NCBI GenBank assembly: GCA_023213395.1
Contig: CM041465.1
Span: forward strand, 196,981,741 to 197,045,740
Origin: Cycas panzhihuaensis
Taxonomy: Eukaryota > Cycadophyta
Length of the DNA stretch: 64,000 nucleotides
Reading direction: 5' to 3'
Positions 1 to 11,700 of the stretch are shown piece by piece; the first letter of the stretch is position 1, and every line of letters begins with the position of its first letter. The position numbers and the translations under genes were made by a program. Under the pieces are notes generated by a model. The model worked only from the letters and a program-made list of their open reading frames with translations, did not search any database and was not told the DNA's origin.

Positions 1-165
1 TGAATACATAAGGCCTTAAGGCATTTATATTCTCCCAAGAGGTGTCATTCGATTAGGGTTGTGACCCTTCGAATAAGTCGTGCCTTTTTGGCTTCACACC
101 TTTTCATTTGATTAAACCACATTAACATTAACTAAGTGGCTTATTAGTTAACTACCACTTTAACA
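1..165 (-). repeat. 3' LTR of copia A (truncated by window start)
   Basis: The last 165 bp of the LTR, ending in TAACA, match the end of the right LTR (about 5953-6118) with scattered substitutions. The rest lies to the left of the window. Confidence 0.9.
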
Positions 166-176
166 TCCCCCCTTAA
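166..176 (-). other. Polypurine tract of copia A
   Basis: A C-rich run on the plus strand abuts the inner edge of the 3' LTR. It reads as a purine-rich tract on the element strand, the usual primer site for plus-strand DNA synthesis. Confidence 0.75.
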
Positions 177-208
177 TGTGAATGTGGGGAGCCTACCAAC
201 TGTAACAA

Positions 209-1855
209 CTATGTTATCACAAGGTTGGGATTATCTTGCGGCTTCTTTATCCTTGTCGATACATCTCCCCTCAAGAATAACATTGGTGAGTCCAAGTCTG
301 GTACGCATCTTTGTGAATTGATCTTTAGTGAGAGGTTTGGCGAACACGTCTGCAAGCTGGAATTCACTTGGACAGTAGTTGGCCTGCAACTTTCCTGATT
401 TGATCTGTTCATGAATGTAATGGTGCTGAATCTCAATGTGCTTCGTACATGCATGAAACTCTGGATTCTTTGATAGGCAAATGGTACTTTGGTTATCAAC
501 AAAGATAACCAGGTGTCCATTTGAAACTCCAAGAGACCCGCACTTGCACTGAGTCCTTGATATTCAGTCTTTGTAGAAGAGAGTGCCACTGTCTGCTGCT
601 ATTTCGACTGCCACGAAACAAATCCATTGCCAACACCAAACAAGTATCCAACAGTGGACTTCTGATTGTCGGAATCTCCTCCCTAGTCAGCATCCGTGCA
701 GCCATGCAATTGTATCTCTTCACCTCGACGGTATTCGAGACCAAGATTGATAGTCCCCTTCAAATACTTTAGAATCCGCTTCACTGCAACTAAATGAGGT
801 TCTTGAGGATTCTGCATGTAGTGGGAAATCAACTCGACAACATATGCAATATTAGGCTTGGTATGGGTCAAATAGATCAGACTCCCTACCAACTGGCGAT
901 ACTTTGTGCCATCTACAGAGGGCTTGGCCATATCCTTTTGCAACTTAGCGCCTTTTACACATGGTGTTGCAATTGGTTTACAATTTTGCATTCCAGATTT
1001 CTCTAGGAAGTTCTTCACATACTGAGACTGCAGCAACACAATCCTGTCATTCATCTGCCTGACCTGAATGCCCAAGAAGTAGTGAAGTCTTCCAAGGTCA
1101 GTCATGTCAAATGAAGCTCCCAGATTGCATTTGATTTTAGCATTAGCCTTGCCACAGTTACCGCCAATGACCAAATCATCCACATACACCACACAAACTA
1201 CTATTGAAGTCCCTGTTCTCTTCACATATAGATTCGGGTCGAGTTCAAAAATCTCGAAACCTTCAGCTTTCAACTTCGCATCCATCTTCTCATACCAAGC
1301 ATGGGGTGCTTATTTTAGGCCATAGATCGACTTCTTCAAACGACACACAAGATGCTCTTGGCTATCCTTAACGAATCTTAGAGGCTGTGACATATATATT
1401 TTCTTCTTTAGATCTCTATTAAGGAATGCGGACTTTATGTTCATTTGATGTAACTCCCAACTATAAGTTGCTGTTAAGGAAATCAACAATTGGATTGTTG
1501 TCATTTTGGACACCGGTGCAAATGTCTCCTCATCGTCAATTTCTTCTTTCTGCTTGAATCCCTACGCAACAAGTCTGGCCTTAAACTTGTCCATCTCTCC
1601 GTCGGAGCGAAACTTTGTCTTGTAGATCCACTTGCATCCTAAAAGATTCTTTGTTGGAGGTAGTGGAACTAAATCCCACCTGTCATTCTTCAGCAGAGAA
1701 CTATACTCCTCCTCCATTGCAACTCTCCATCTTGGATCTCCTTTCGCTTTATCAAACGAATAAGGATCAACAGAGTCATTGGTGTCTACCAGTAGAGTTC
1801 GACTGGCATGTTGACTTCGTGTTCTTCGATCATTAGTTAAGGTTTGCATCGCCAC
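209..1855 (-). pseudogene. Reverse transcriptase-RNase H of copia A
   Basis: Pieces in at least three frames cover the copia polymerase. 1562-1855 holds the N-terminal part (WRVAMEEEYSSL, then GCKWIYKTKF and KARLVA). 1310-1513 holds the DIKSAF-type region (read as MNIKSAFLN) and the YGLK motif. 683-1285 holds the palm with an intact YVDD at 1175-1186. RNase H follows from about 744 to 209 with ALSSTKTEYQ, then drops out of frame. The active-site YVDD survives, but frameshifts between 1285 and 1310, near 1540 and in RNase H rule out a functional enzyme. Confidence 0.9.
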
Positions 1856-2208
1856 ACCGGAATCTTCTATAGTCTTCCTTGCACATAACGGTATTGAAGG
1901 AACCGTTGTTGGAGCTACTTCAACTCGTGACGGCTCCTCACTATTACACGTCCTACTTGATCCTACTTCCTTAGGTGTTTCAGCGATTGGCTCATTGTCC
2001 TCTTCGCTTGATGAATCTAGGAATGGGAAAAGCGGGGGTAAAACGACTTCTCTGATGACCTGTTAGCATGATGTGTCGATGTCTCATCAAATTTGACATC
2101 CTGACTATTCACAATCTTTTCCCCCTGTGGATCCCATAGTTTGTAGGCTTTGTTTTCCGTGCAATACTCGATGAATATGCACTTTAGACTTTTCTAATCT
2201 AGCTTCTT

Positions 2209-2900
2209 TCAGGTATTACCTGGGATGTAGGCGTACGCGATACACCTAAGCGTTCTTAAATGGCTAATGACAGGTTTACGACCGATCCATTTCTCTTCGG
2301 GGGTCATGCTGCGAATTGCTTGAGTGGGTACTCGATTCAAAATATAAATAGCAGTCGCCATAGCTTCTGCCCAAAATTTCGGTGACAGGTTTTGAGCATG
2401 CACCATACATATCGCCATCTCCATCATAGTACGATTCTTTCTTTCAACAACTCTGTTCTGTTGTGGGGTATACGTGACCATAAATTTTTGCTTTATACCA
2501 TGATCGCAACAGAACTGATTGAATGCATTGTTGTCGTATTCCTTGCCATTATCACTTCTTAACAACTTTATTTTCTTATCAGATTCATTTTCAACCATCG
2601 CTTTTTGGTCACGAAAGCGATCAAACACGTCTAACTTGTTCTCGAGGAAGTAAACCTAGGCTTTCTTAGTGTAGTCATCCACAAATACAAGTGTATAATG
2701 AGCTCCAGATATCGAAGGGTTAGGAAGAGGGCCCATTAGATCTGAATGTACAAGCTCCAGCTTCTTCTTGGCTCTCTAAGCATTATCTCAAGCAAAAGGG
2801 TAGCGGTGGTGCTTGCCATACATACACTCTTCGCACACACCATCTGAGCAAGTAACCGATGGCAATCCTTCCACCATCTTCAACAGTGCAATACTCCTGT
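2209..2900 (-). pseudogene. Integrase core of copia A
   Basis: The open part 2209-2628 carries LLRSDNGKEY, with the second catalytic Asp, and TPQQNRVVERKNRT, with the catalytic Glu, both typical of copia integrase. The N-terminal half of the core (about 2629-2900) is broken by stops. Between 1856 and 2208 is the linker between integrase and reverse transcriptase, with no clear frame. Confidence 0.85.
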
Positions 2901-2907
2901 AATTAAG

Positions 2908-4089
2908 GTGACCGAGGCGGTTGTGCTACAATTTACTCACGTCATCCACGCTGGCAACAAAGGCATAGGACCTTTTCTGAGACTAAAATTTTTCAAACAC
3001 CTAGAAGTTGTCCTTGACTTTCCTAATAGCTATGATAGCAAAGTTCTGTTTCGGATCCTTAATCAGGCATTTGTCATTGTAAAGCAGAAACTTCACTGAT
3101 ACCTTCTACCGACAAGACGTGAGTATCATCAAAGGACTATCTAAGCACCACTCCGATTTGAAGTCATCGTATCAAAGTTCCACCTCTGGTAAGAAATATG
3201 CCTCTGCGCTCCAAAGTCAAGCACCCAATAATCTCTCTGATCTGATTCGGCTGATAAGGTTTTTGCTCGGACACAGTGAGCAACAATGTTTTTCCCTTTA
3301 TCATCTTGGTTGACTTTGCACTTGTCATGACGCTTGAACCAACAGTTCTGCTCGCGATGACCATCCTTCTTGCAGTAATTGTATTTCTTGTTGAACTTCT
3401 TTTTGTCTTGAGAACTTTCTCCTGACCTCTGTGTGATCTTCTCCTTCTTAGTGGCCTCCTTTTTCTGAGTTTTCATGGCTAAGGCTTGACTTGAACTTGA
3501 ACCTCCAAGCATACCATGATGTTTGAGCTTGGCATCTTCTGCTAGAATCAGATTTTTAAGCCCATTAAATGTCTCTACTTCCATCACTTCATCTCTACCA
3601 TAAATGGTTTGGAATGTGGTGAAAGAAGCCAGCAATTTCGACATGATTATTGCAAATAGCAACACATCATCGATCGAGTTTGGCTTCAGTTGTTCTAGCT
3701 TATTCTTCAAGTCGGTAATCTTGTTAAGGTAGGAGTTGATGTTGTTTTTATCCTCCACACGCGAGTTGAGTAATTCCAACATCAGTGCTAGATGTTTATT
3801 TGTCTACTTCTTTTCAAATGTATCACAATTTTTTCCATATCTCTATTGGTTCGTCAAAATTGTGAACCAACACTCTTTGGTCTGGCGCCAGTGACAGTTT
3901 CAACAGTCTCACTGCCATAAATTGCTTCTCTTTGAGACGAATTTGCTCCTTATGGTCTAATGGAATCGCGTCCACTTTCGCCTTAGTGATTCCCCAAAGT
4001 TGATTCACCATCAGAATAAGTTCCATATTGGCCTTCCACTTGCTGAAATTGTTACCATTGAAGATAACTTTGGGCATAATGCGCTCCAT
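2908..4089 (-). pseudogene. gag, zinc knuckle and protease of copia A
   Basis: Gag starts at the ATG at 4087-4089 (MERIMPKVIFNGNNFSKW, the usual copia gag N-terminus) and is interrupted near 3822. It resumes in 3141-3782 with a UBN2-type gag domain, a Lys-rich stretch and a zinc knuckle read as YNYCKKDGHREQNC, in which the first Cys has become Tyr. The protease core follows as WVLDFGAQRHIS, where the normal Asp-Ser-Gly reads Asp-Phe-Gly. 2908-3140 is decayed GAG-pre-integrase sequence. Confidence 0.88.
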
Positions 4090-4252
4090 CTCGAGAAACG
4101 GGCTTCAATATGGGTTAAACAACACCAAAATGAATGTTTGTAGGACAAAATTGCATTGAAGATAACTTTGGGCATAATGCGCTCCATCTCGAGAAACGAG
4201 CTTCAATATGGGTTAAACAACACCAAAATGAACGCTTGTAGGACAAAATTGC
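4057..4252 (-). repeat. 98-bp tandem duplication over the gag start of copia A
   Basis: Unit one is 4057-4154 and unit two 4155-4252, almost identical by eye with about four substitutions. Each contains the gag initiator ATG and first codons (4081-4089 and 4179-4187 on the minus strand), so the leader carries an upstream copy of the start codon. Confidence 0.92.
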
Positions 4253-5730
4253 ACCCCTGTGTCCTCCTCTGCCTCATGAGCACGCTTCCAAAGGCATCCA
4301 ACACCGACTATACCCACGTTAAGTGAGCCTTTGACTGTTTACGCCTCTTCTGTGATCAAATGGGCTTAAAATACCCTAGGAGTAAAAAATGACCCTTAAA
4401 GCACTCAAAACGATACTCTAGGAACAAAGGATGGCTCCACACGGTTATTGTGCACGGTCTCCAAGTCAAAAACACAAAAAATCCCCTCGATTCGTGCTCC
4501 CAACAGACCAAAAACACTCCAAATAGCCTCACGAGGGGTCTAGAATGCTTTAATTACTTTACACTTATGGAAAAATATCATATCAATGGTTTTCAAAGGT
4601 TCTTTTTATATTTTAAAGTTGAGGGGAATATGCCAAAGGGCATATTACCAACTAATGCAATTTTTCAAAAACACTCATGCCTTTTAAGTTACACCTACGT
4701 GCTTAAAATAAAAGGCACAAGATATACAATATTTACTAAGTATTAAACCTTAGTAAATATTCTCAAAAGTCGCCAACCAAAAGTCGCAATGGACGTGACA
4801 AGGGGTGCGGCTGCAGTGTCTCCCACGAACTTCACGCGGACTAGCGGGTCAATACTCAGCTGTACGACTAGTAAATAGCCTCCACACAGCCCTGCAGTCA
4901 TTTAGGAGCGACCAACCACCACTCTAGTAGCACCCAGTGATGAGAAAAGACACCCAGCCAAAGATTAGGATGCCCAATTGCGAGGAAATGCGCCCAACCA
5001 CCTTAGATCAGTGCCCAATCACTAAGGACAACGCCCAACCATCATTAAATGGACCCAGAACAGCAACAAATCGGCCTAGCCAGCTCTCAAACATGCCTAG
5101 GCATGTTAATAAATACCTGACCAGCCTCTATATGGCTGTTCTAGGCTTTATTTATGCACGCAAGTCTCTAAAACTGTCAAATATATAGAAAAATTCAATA
5201 AAACAACATTCTACTGCTGTAAACTTCAATCCAACACTTGTACTCAAACAGAAAACCACCAATACTGGCTTCAATCACGTCTATAGGTGCTATACGGAGG
5301 TTTGGCAACAAGCAGTATGCAAAAACAACCTTGTTTTATCGATTTTTTTGATATTTTGATGAAAAGTATAAAGGACTTACTTGTACAAAGATGTGGTTAT
5401 TCTCAAAGTCGCCAAATCACCATCAGTACGCGCTCTGCTGGCTTAAATCTTTGCAATAGATCTTCAGCCGACTTCGGATGACCCTCAATGAGCCAACTCC
5501 AACCACAAACGTGGACTTCACACCAGAATATTGACTCCAATAACCCTTATACTCTGTTTGAATAATGATTTTCACTGCTTCAACTGCCACTGATACACTG
5601 TGCTTGCTTGTGCACGTTGTCGGGGTTGATGGACCCTCAAGACTCGTCTTGGGATAGATGAAGTTACCTGGCAACCAACAATCACATCGCTTTGCTTCAA
5701 CATCAGGCCTTAGCTGTGTAGGACCCTACA
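4253..5730 (-). other. Long untranslated leader of copia A
   Basis: About 1.5 kb between the primer-binding site and gag with no recognisable protein domain in any frame. It holds the 20-nt phased array at 4931-5120 and a more GC-rich stretch near 4790-4930; otherwise nothing is recognised. Confidence 0.6.
4931..5120. repeat. Degenerate 20-nt phased array with CCCA core
   Basis: The core CCCA occurs at 4933, 4953, 4973, 4993, 5014, 5034 and 5054, a spacing of 20 or 21 nt. Weaker CCTAG/CCTGA cores continue the phase near 5075, 5096 and 5116. Sequence between cores varies, so this is a diverged minisatellite or a phased motif array. Confidence 0.7.
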
Positions 5731-5742
5731 GCTCTGATACCA
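5731..5742 (-). other. Primer-binding site of copia A (initiator tRNA-Met)
   Basis: The minus strand reads TGGTATCAGAGC directly next to the LTR end, complementary to the 3' end of plant initiator tRNA-Met. It fixes the inner LTR boundary at 5743. Confidence 0.93.
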
Positions 5743-6118
5743 TGTTCGGGAACATGAAATCATACACAAATGTTCCCAATCGCAGAATCTTTTATCATAC
5801 ACATCTAGCAAACAAATATACAGATAGGAAACAGATGTACAATACACAGGATTTACGTGGGAAAACCCTTTCGGGAAAAAACCCACTACAAAAGGATCCT
5901 TGATGGATCTCTTAGATTATTGTACAATGGATTGATACAATGATTTTGGATGTTGAATACACAAGGCCTAAAGGCATTTATATTCTCCCAAGAGGTGTCA
6001 CTCGATTAAGGTTGTAACCCTTCGAATAGGGCGCACCTTTTTGGCTTCATGCCTTTTCACTTGATTAAACCACATTAACATTAACTAAGTGGCTTAATAA
6101 TTAACTGCCACGTTAACA
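5743..6118 (-). repeat. 5' LTR of copia A (376 bp)
   Basis: Begins TGTTC and ends TTAACA on the plus strand, so it has TG...CA ends. It contains the ACGTGGGAAAACCC-type block common in plant copia LTRs. Its last 165 bp match 1-165. Confidence 0.92.
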
Positions 6119-6460
6119 CTTTGTAAAGATGAATCAAGCCCAAGAAGTGAGCATATTTGGAGAGTCGATCCACGACGACCAAGATTATTGATTTGCCTCC
6201 TGACTTGGGTAATCCTCCAATGAAGTCCATGGAAATATCAACCCAAGGTTGGGTAGGCAAGGGCAATGGTTGGAGCAACCCGATGTGGCTATTGTTTCCC
6301 CTTTTTGTTGTTGTCAAATGTCACATTCAGCTACGAACTTTTGGATATCGTGCTTCATACCTGTCTAGTAGAAAATTTGAGCAACCCTTTCATAAGTCCT
6401 TAGAAACCCTAAATGTCTAATTGTAGGTGAAGCATGTACCTCTGTTAAAATTTGTAATTT
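6119..6460 (-). pseudogene. Integrase fragment of gypsy C
   Basis: Encodes [22 protein letters not shown] and [11 protein letters not shown], the first part of the gypsy integrase core with its first catalytic Asp. The frame then runs into the LTR of copia A at 6118, so the remaining catalytic residues are missing here. Upstream sequence to 6460 is degraded zinc-finger region. Confidence 0.88.
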
Positions 6461-6546
6461 GGAAGTGGAACTTGGAATGATGACAATTCAACCTTTATAA
6501 TGGGGAAATTGGCCATCCCATGTGTAAATAGGTTTGTGATTTGCTG

Positions 6547-7870
6547 CTAAGTGCAATTGTTGAATAAGATTTTGAGTTTAGGTATCCATTTGTTATTCCT
6601 TCTGGATGCTTTACAACCATTCGGGGATGGGAGATGACATGGCTTGGAGGGCGGCTTGGTCTTCAAATCATCGAGGGAGAGCATCTGCCACCACATTCTC
6701 TTTGCCTTTCTTGTAGATAATTTCATAATCATATCCAAGTAACTTGGTGACCCACTGTTGCTGCTCAGGTGTTGAGACACTCTACTTTAAGAGGTATTTG
6801 AGGCTCACATGATTTGTTTGATAATAACGTGGCGTCCAATGAGATAAGGTCAGCATTGGTTTATGGCATAGAGGATGACAAGCATTTCCTTTTTATATGT
6901 GCATTGTGCAAGATTTTTGTCAGACAAGGCATGACTTGTTAAGGCCAAGGGTTGCCCCTCCTACACTAGAATTCCACCAATTCCTGTACTTGAAGCATCG
7001 TTCTCAATAATAAATAGTTTTGAAAAATATGGCATGGCAAGAATTGGAGTGGTGCACATGGCTTATTTGAGGAGAGTGAATGTCTCCTATGTTGTTGGAG
7101 TCCATTGGAATGCTTGTTTTTTTACTAGGGTTGTGAGGGGTGTTGCGATTTTTTCGTAGTCACAAACAAACCTCCTATAGTAGCTTGTGAGTCCTAGGAA
7201 CCCTCTAAGGCTTTGCAATGTTTTAGGAAGTGGCCAGTTCACCATATCTTTTATTTTTTTGGGATCAACCTTGACACCATCAATGGACACAATGTATTCC
7301 AAATATTCCACTTCGGTTTTGGATCATTTGGCAAAAAGGTGATTATTGCGGAGGACCTGGAATGTCCTATCCAAGTGTTGGAGGTGTTCCTTCCAATAGT
7401 GACTATATAGACCAAAATGTCATCAAAGAAGACCAATAAAAGCTTGTGAAAATATGGTTGGAGAATCTGGTTCATCAGACTCTAAAATGTGGATGGAGCA
7501 TTTGTGAGGCCAAACGATATGACCAAGAATTCGTAGTGCCATTCATGTGTGCGAAATGCTATCTTTGGAATGTCTTCCTCTCGAAGATGAATTTGGTGAT
7601 ACCTTGATTTGAGGTCTAGCGTAGAAAAGAATCAGGCTCCCTATAACTCGTTGAGCAACTCTTCAATAACCAGAATGGTAAACTTGTCTTTCATTGTCAC
7701 CTTGTTAAGGGCTCTGAAATCTATACACATTCTCCATGAGCTGTCTTTCTTTCACACCAAGATCACAAGAGTAATAAGGGCTTGTGCTTCGTCGGATGAC
7801 CCCTGTTTGTAGCATTTCATCTACCAATTTCTCAATCTTTGTCATTTGGAGGTAAGGTTATGGATATGGT
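6547..7870 (-). pseudogene. Reverse transcriptase-RNase H of gypsy C
   Basis: The minus strand shows PYPYLQMTKIEKLVDEML near 7850, the start of reverse transcriptase. The active site VFFDDILVYI is in 7251-7475, and the connection motif SLRGFLGLTSYYRRFV in 7087-7311. RNase H is decayed over 6790-7080. The tether reads DYEIIYKKGKENVVADAL with PEWLKSIQK beyond it (6547-6780). The Asp-Asp pair survives, but at least three frame changes and many stops break the enzyme. Confidence 0.88.
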
Positions 7871-8199
7871 CTAATGTTTGGTGGCTGACTTCCTGTAAGC
7901 AATTGAATGGCATGGTCATGTGGTCGATGAGGAGGAAGTCTATTTGGTGTGTCGAATAGATGCTCATGTTTGGTTAATAGTTCTTGAAGTTCTTATAGTA
8001 TGATAGGTTCTATATTATGAGCTACTGTTAAGAAGTAAAGTTGGGCCATCATTCCATAAGATCCTTTTTGTATGAGCTTCTCCATACGATGGGAACTAAT
8101 AAATAGTGCAGGACTTGCTTGGAGCCCCTATAATGTATAATGGCGTTCATCTACAGTGAATTGCATCCACAATTGTTGGCAATCCCATAGAATTGGACC

Positions 8200-8630
8200 T
8201 TAGGTACGTAACCATTATGTGCCCAACACCACATCACATCCCCCTAAAGAGACTGCATACATATCTATTTTTATATAATAATCTCCCATGCTAATTTTGA
8301 CATTGTGACATTTACCTTTGCAAGCCAGTTTTCCTCTGTTAGTGATTATTACTTCAAAATTATTGTATGAATATACAAAACAATCTATCAACTTGGCAAT
8401 CTTAGTGTCTATGAAGTTGTGCTTTCTAAGTCTATGAGGACGATCATCCTTAGTCCTTTGAAATGGTCTTTGATTTTCATAGTCTGAGGGGTATTAAGGC
8501 TAGCCAATGCATGCAGTGAAATTTCGAACATTAGTTCCTCCTGGTAATTTGTGTCTTCATGAGTTGCTTCTTCCTCTTGGACCTCGACAAATTCTTCACA
8601 TGCAGGTTTATCATGGAGGTTAGCATCCAA
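8200..8630 (-). pseudogene. Aspartic protease of gypsy C
   Basis: 8409-8630 encodes EISLHALASLNTPQTMKIK and HFKGLRMIVLIDLESTTS, closely following the gypsy protease pattern in which VLIDSGST holds the catalytic Asp-Ser-Gly. Here it reads Asp-Leu-Glu, so the enzyme is inactive by sequence. The remainder (8200-8408) is out of frame. 7871-8199 is protease-to-RT linker with no clear frame. Confidence 0.82.
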
Positions 8631-8706
8631 AACGTACAGTCGTTGTTCTTTACATTGGTGATCGAGACTAGATTTCTCATCACTGTTGTAGTAGAGTCCT
8701 TATTGC

Positions 8707-9471
8707 CTATATTTGCACATCTTTTTTAGAGTAAGTCATTTGACCTACCATGTTTGAAGAAGTTGTAGTTGGTAGTTTTCCTGATGGTGGATTCTGAAAT
8801 GGTAAGCGATTTTGATGCCAATGTGCCATGACCTGATTTTTGGCTAGTCTTACCAACCCTGTTGTTTTTGACATGGTCTTTGGATTGAACATTTTGACTT
8901 CTGCCTATAAATCCTCCTTTAAGCCACTGATGAAGCAACTTATGAAAAAAAGGCTCTGTCATACTGGTAGTTTGATTTGTAACTTTTTCAAATTTTGTCT
9001 GGTATGCTCGAACTGAATGTACTCGTTTAAGTTTTGTCAATGCTCTTGTAAAGTCTTTGTAAGTGCTTGGCCCAAATCTTACTAGTAGTTGGGTATAGAA
9101 GTCATTCCAAGTGGGTGTTCCTATAGTTCGTTCCATCCATTGATACCATTGGATGGCCTCATGTTCCAAGTGGAAGGAGGCGAGCATGACCTTTTGAGTA
9201 TCTAGTATTTAATGTAGTTGGAAGTATTGTTCAACTTTGTAAATCCAACTAGTTGGATACTCGCAATCAAACCTTGGAAAATCAATTTTGGTCGCAAAAT
9301 GCTTGGCATTTGACTGGTGGTTTGCATGGGCCCCTTTGGGGCATAGGACTATTGGCTGTGGATGCTAGTCAATTTTGCATGTTGTGTCGTTTGTTGTAAT
9401 TGTAGGAATGTTGATAGTTTGGCATCCATCCCCGTTAACATGTTGCGTAGATCATGAATGTCCTTGGTCAT
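8707..9471 (-). pseudogene. gag of gypsy C
   Basis: The likely start is the ATG at 9469-9471 (MTKDIHDLRNMLTGMDAKL, a coiled-coil-like N-terminus). A stop follows after SIHSQ. The next segment contains FDCEYPTSWIYKVEQYF, then HEAIQWYQWMERTIGTPTWN and LLVRFGPSTYKDFTRALTKL, the core of the plant Retrotrans_gag domain. The zinc knuckle region near 8760 is unrecognisable. Confidence 0.85.
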
Positions 9472-9562
9472 AATATCAACAGTGTCCATTTTTTTTGAAT
9501 GACTCTGATTTCATCGACTGTGAATTCTATCGAGGAGTCTTGAGATCATCTTTCGGCCACCA

Positions 9563-10301
9563 TGTTACTTTTAATTTGTTGCAGACTATAGGTTGAAATT
9601 CCTCCTGAATGCCACATAGAACTATATTTGTTTTGTTCCGTATGAGTTCTTGTTTTGATGCAATTTTGTAGAAGCCAAAGCGGGATGTAGATAAAAAAAA
9701 GAGTTCCTAATCTAGGTATAAGGAGTGTTTGGTCTATAGGCCCTTTGATATGCTAGTCCCAATCGTAAATAGTATCAACTGTAGAGGCTAACGCTCTACC
9801 CTACAGTTGTACTACCCCATCTCTAGGGTATTTGGAGAGTAACTTCTTAGGGCTAACCGCTTACTAATGCATTATAGATGACAGGCACTGAAGGCTTTCT
9901 ATCTAGGGTTGGTTCAACAATATCTATAAGGGTCTTTCGATATACACAAGGTACGTGGAAGCTCAATACTGTGTCAACCACTATCTAAAGCTTGGAATGC
10001 ATTCCTTCACACGCAAGTGTGTTGGGCTAAGAATGACTGCATGCTGGGATTGTTATAGACCCTTGGTACAGGGCCTCTAGCCTAATAAAAAAGGTAGGTG
10101 CCAAGCACAATTATCTACCCTTGACATCTATAGAAATGAGAGGAAGAAAGAGAAGGATGAAAATGAAGATTGTTAAATGAGAAGCTGTCGTTGAAATCTT
10201 CACTTGTAGCTTGAAATAACCTACCACTATCACTACTTTCTGATCACCAAGATCCCAAGTGAGCGAGTTGAGAGCATACGGTAGGTAATTGCGGAAGGCC
10301 A
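9563..10301 (-). repeat. 5' LTR of gypsy C (about 739 bp)
   Basis: Placed between the sequence just upstream of gag and the break point of copia B. The inner edge TGTTAC at 9563 follows a minus-strand TGGTGGCCGAAAGATG (9547-9562) in the primer-binding position; this is not the initiator-Met sequence and its tRNA is not identified. The outer edge at 10301 is inferred from a CA end and loss of copia B homology. There is no second copy in the window for comparison. Confidence 0.6.
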
Positions 10302-11636
10302 CTTAAAAAGGAGATTTTAAATTGGGAGGAAGTTTTCTTTCAAGTAGTATTTTTAGTCCTCTCTCACTTGTGGCCCAAGCGTTGATGCCACAAAGTTACT
10401 GAACCAATGGCACCTATTGTTGCCACTGTATCCTGTCCGGTTACAACCTCTCCAATCAACTTATACAAATTTTCTTCACATTTCTCGGCCTTCATCACTA
10501 CTAGAGCTCCCTTAGAGACCTTTAAACAACCTTTCTCACTACTGTATTTATAGCCCAACTCATCGAACTTACCCAAAGACGTCAAATTCTTCTTCAGTGC
10601 TGGAACATGGTGAGCTCTCTAAATGGTAGAAACAACTCCATCGTATATCTTCAACTTTCCTTCTCCTTCTCTCACAACCTTACATGAGTTATCATTTGGC
10701 CATGTAGACTATGTGTGCATCATGACTGGTATGAGGAGAATCAGTCCCTATGTGGGGTCATATGGAATGAAGCCCTTGAATCCAATAGCCATATGTGTGG
10801 CAATTGTTCTCAAGAGTTTGCTAAAAGCAATTCACCATCTTCTTGTGATCTAGAATTTTCAATTATGTTTGAGCTTTGCGAATTGGTTTTTCTTGCTTTT
10901 GCTTTCAATACCCTACAATCCTTCTTGAGATGTCTGGACTTTCCACAATGCCAACATTTTCCTCCTTTTTTGCATGTTAGACTTCGACCTGGAATGAGAT
11001 TCTACTCGATTGAGGTCTTTTCATGGTCCTACACCTTACAAATAGGGCATCACTGGAAGACCCACTTTAAGATGTCTTCTGCCTCGATTCCTCTTCCAAC
11101 AATGTGACCAACACATCGTCGTAAACAATGGTCTTGGAAGGATTTGCATTGCTGAGTGTCATCACTAGCTTGTCCTGTGAGTTCGGTAGTGAACAACGTA
11201 GGGCTGCAACCCTATCTTCCTCCTCAATCTTCACTTCCACTGAACTTAGCTTGTTAATCAGTGTGTTGAGCTCGTTCAAATGGTGTGCAACTGGTGTTCC
11301 ATCCTTCATTCTCAGATTGTACAACTGTCTCTGCAAAAAATTCCTATTTGATAATGACTTTGTTTCATAGAGCTTATTGAGTTTATTGCAAAGCCCCTTC
11401 ATTGTTGTCTCCTCTGCTACATTGAATAGAACTGAATCGGCTAGGGATAGGTGAATATCTGCCTTAACTTTCGCATCTATAACGTCCCAATCTTCTACAG
11501 ACGTTGTTGTAAGTGTGGTTGTCAAACCCTTAAGGTCTAAAGCACAACTATTTTTAACCATTGCTTGGATCTTCAGTTTCCATAGAGCAAAGTTTGATCT
11601 ATCCAACTTCTCTATCTCAAATCTAGTCTTACGCAT
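10302..11636 (-). pseudogene. gag-protease-pre-integrase of copia B
   Basis: The gag ATG at 11634-11636 opens MRKTRFEIEKLDRSNFALW, and gag is open to 11067. The zinc knuckle CWHCGKSRHLKKDC (10915-10956) keeps all four metal ligands. The protease reads WLLDSRASFHMT, with Asp-Ser-Gly changed to Asp-Ser-Arg. 10364-10585 carries the GAG-pre-integrase motif VTLWHQRLGHK, and RKLPPNLKS follows near 10330. Stops and frame changes lie between 11066 and 10585. Reading can extend upstream of the ATG into the LTR, but the conserved N-terminus supports this start. Confidence 0.88.
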
Positions 11637-11686
11637 TTTCGACTTCTTGCTATCGTGTGCACAACCATGAGAGAAATAAACTCTCA

Positions 11687-11698
11687 GCTCTGATACAA
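11687..11698 (-). other. Primer-binding site of copia B (variant of tRNA-Met)
   Basis: The minus strand reads TTGTATCAGAGC, one base different from the initiator-Met complement, two bases from the LTR end. Confidence 0.8.
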
Positions 11699-11700
11699 AT

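Larger units (their letters stand above)
1..6118 (-). mobile_element. Ty1/copia retrotransposon A, left LTR cut by window edge
   Basis: Read on the minus strand the order is 5' LTR (5743-6118), primer-binding site (5731-5742), long leader, gag, protease, integrase, reverse transcriptase, RNase H, polypurine tract and 3' LTR (1-165, incomplete). Integrase before reverse transcriptase is diagnostic of Ty1/copia. The coding region is broken into several frames with stops, so the copy is non-autonomous. It lies inside the integrase of gypsy C: the gypsy reading frame stops at the LTR edge at 6119. The target duplication cannot be tested because the left flank is outside the window. Confidence 0.92.
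6119..10301 (-). mobile_element. Ty3/gypsy retrotransposon C, interrupted by copia A
   Basis: Minus-strand order from the right is LTR (9563-10301), gag, protease, reverse transcriptase, RNase H and integrase. Integrase after reverse transcriptase is diagnostic of Ty3/gypsy. Copia A cuts integrase at 6118/6119; the 3' part of the element must lie left of the window. Its right LTR edge coincides with the point where copia B breaks off, so C probably inserted into B. Confidence 0.88.

Noticed and set aside
4931-5120. Regularly spaced repeat resembling a CRISPR array
   Set aside because: Cores are only 4-7 nt with no conserved 25-35-nt repeat and no cas genes, in a plant retrotransposon leader.
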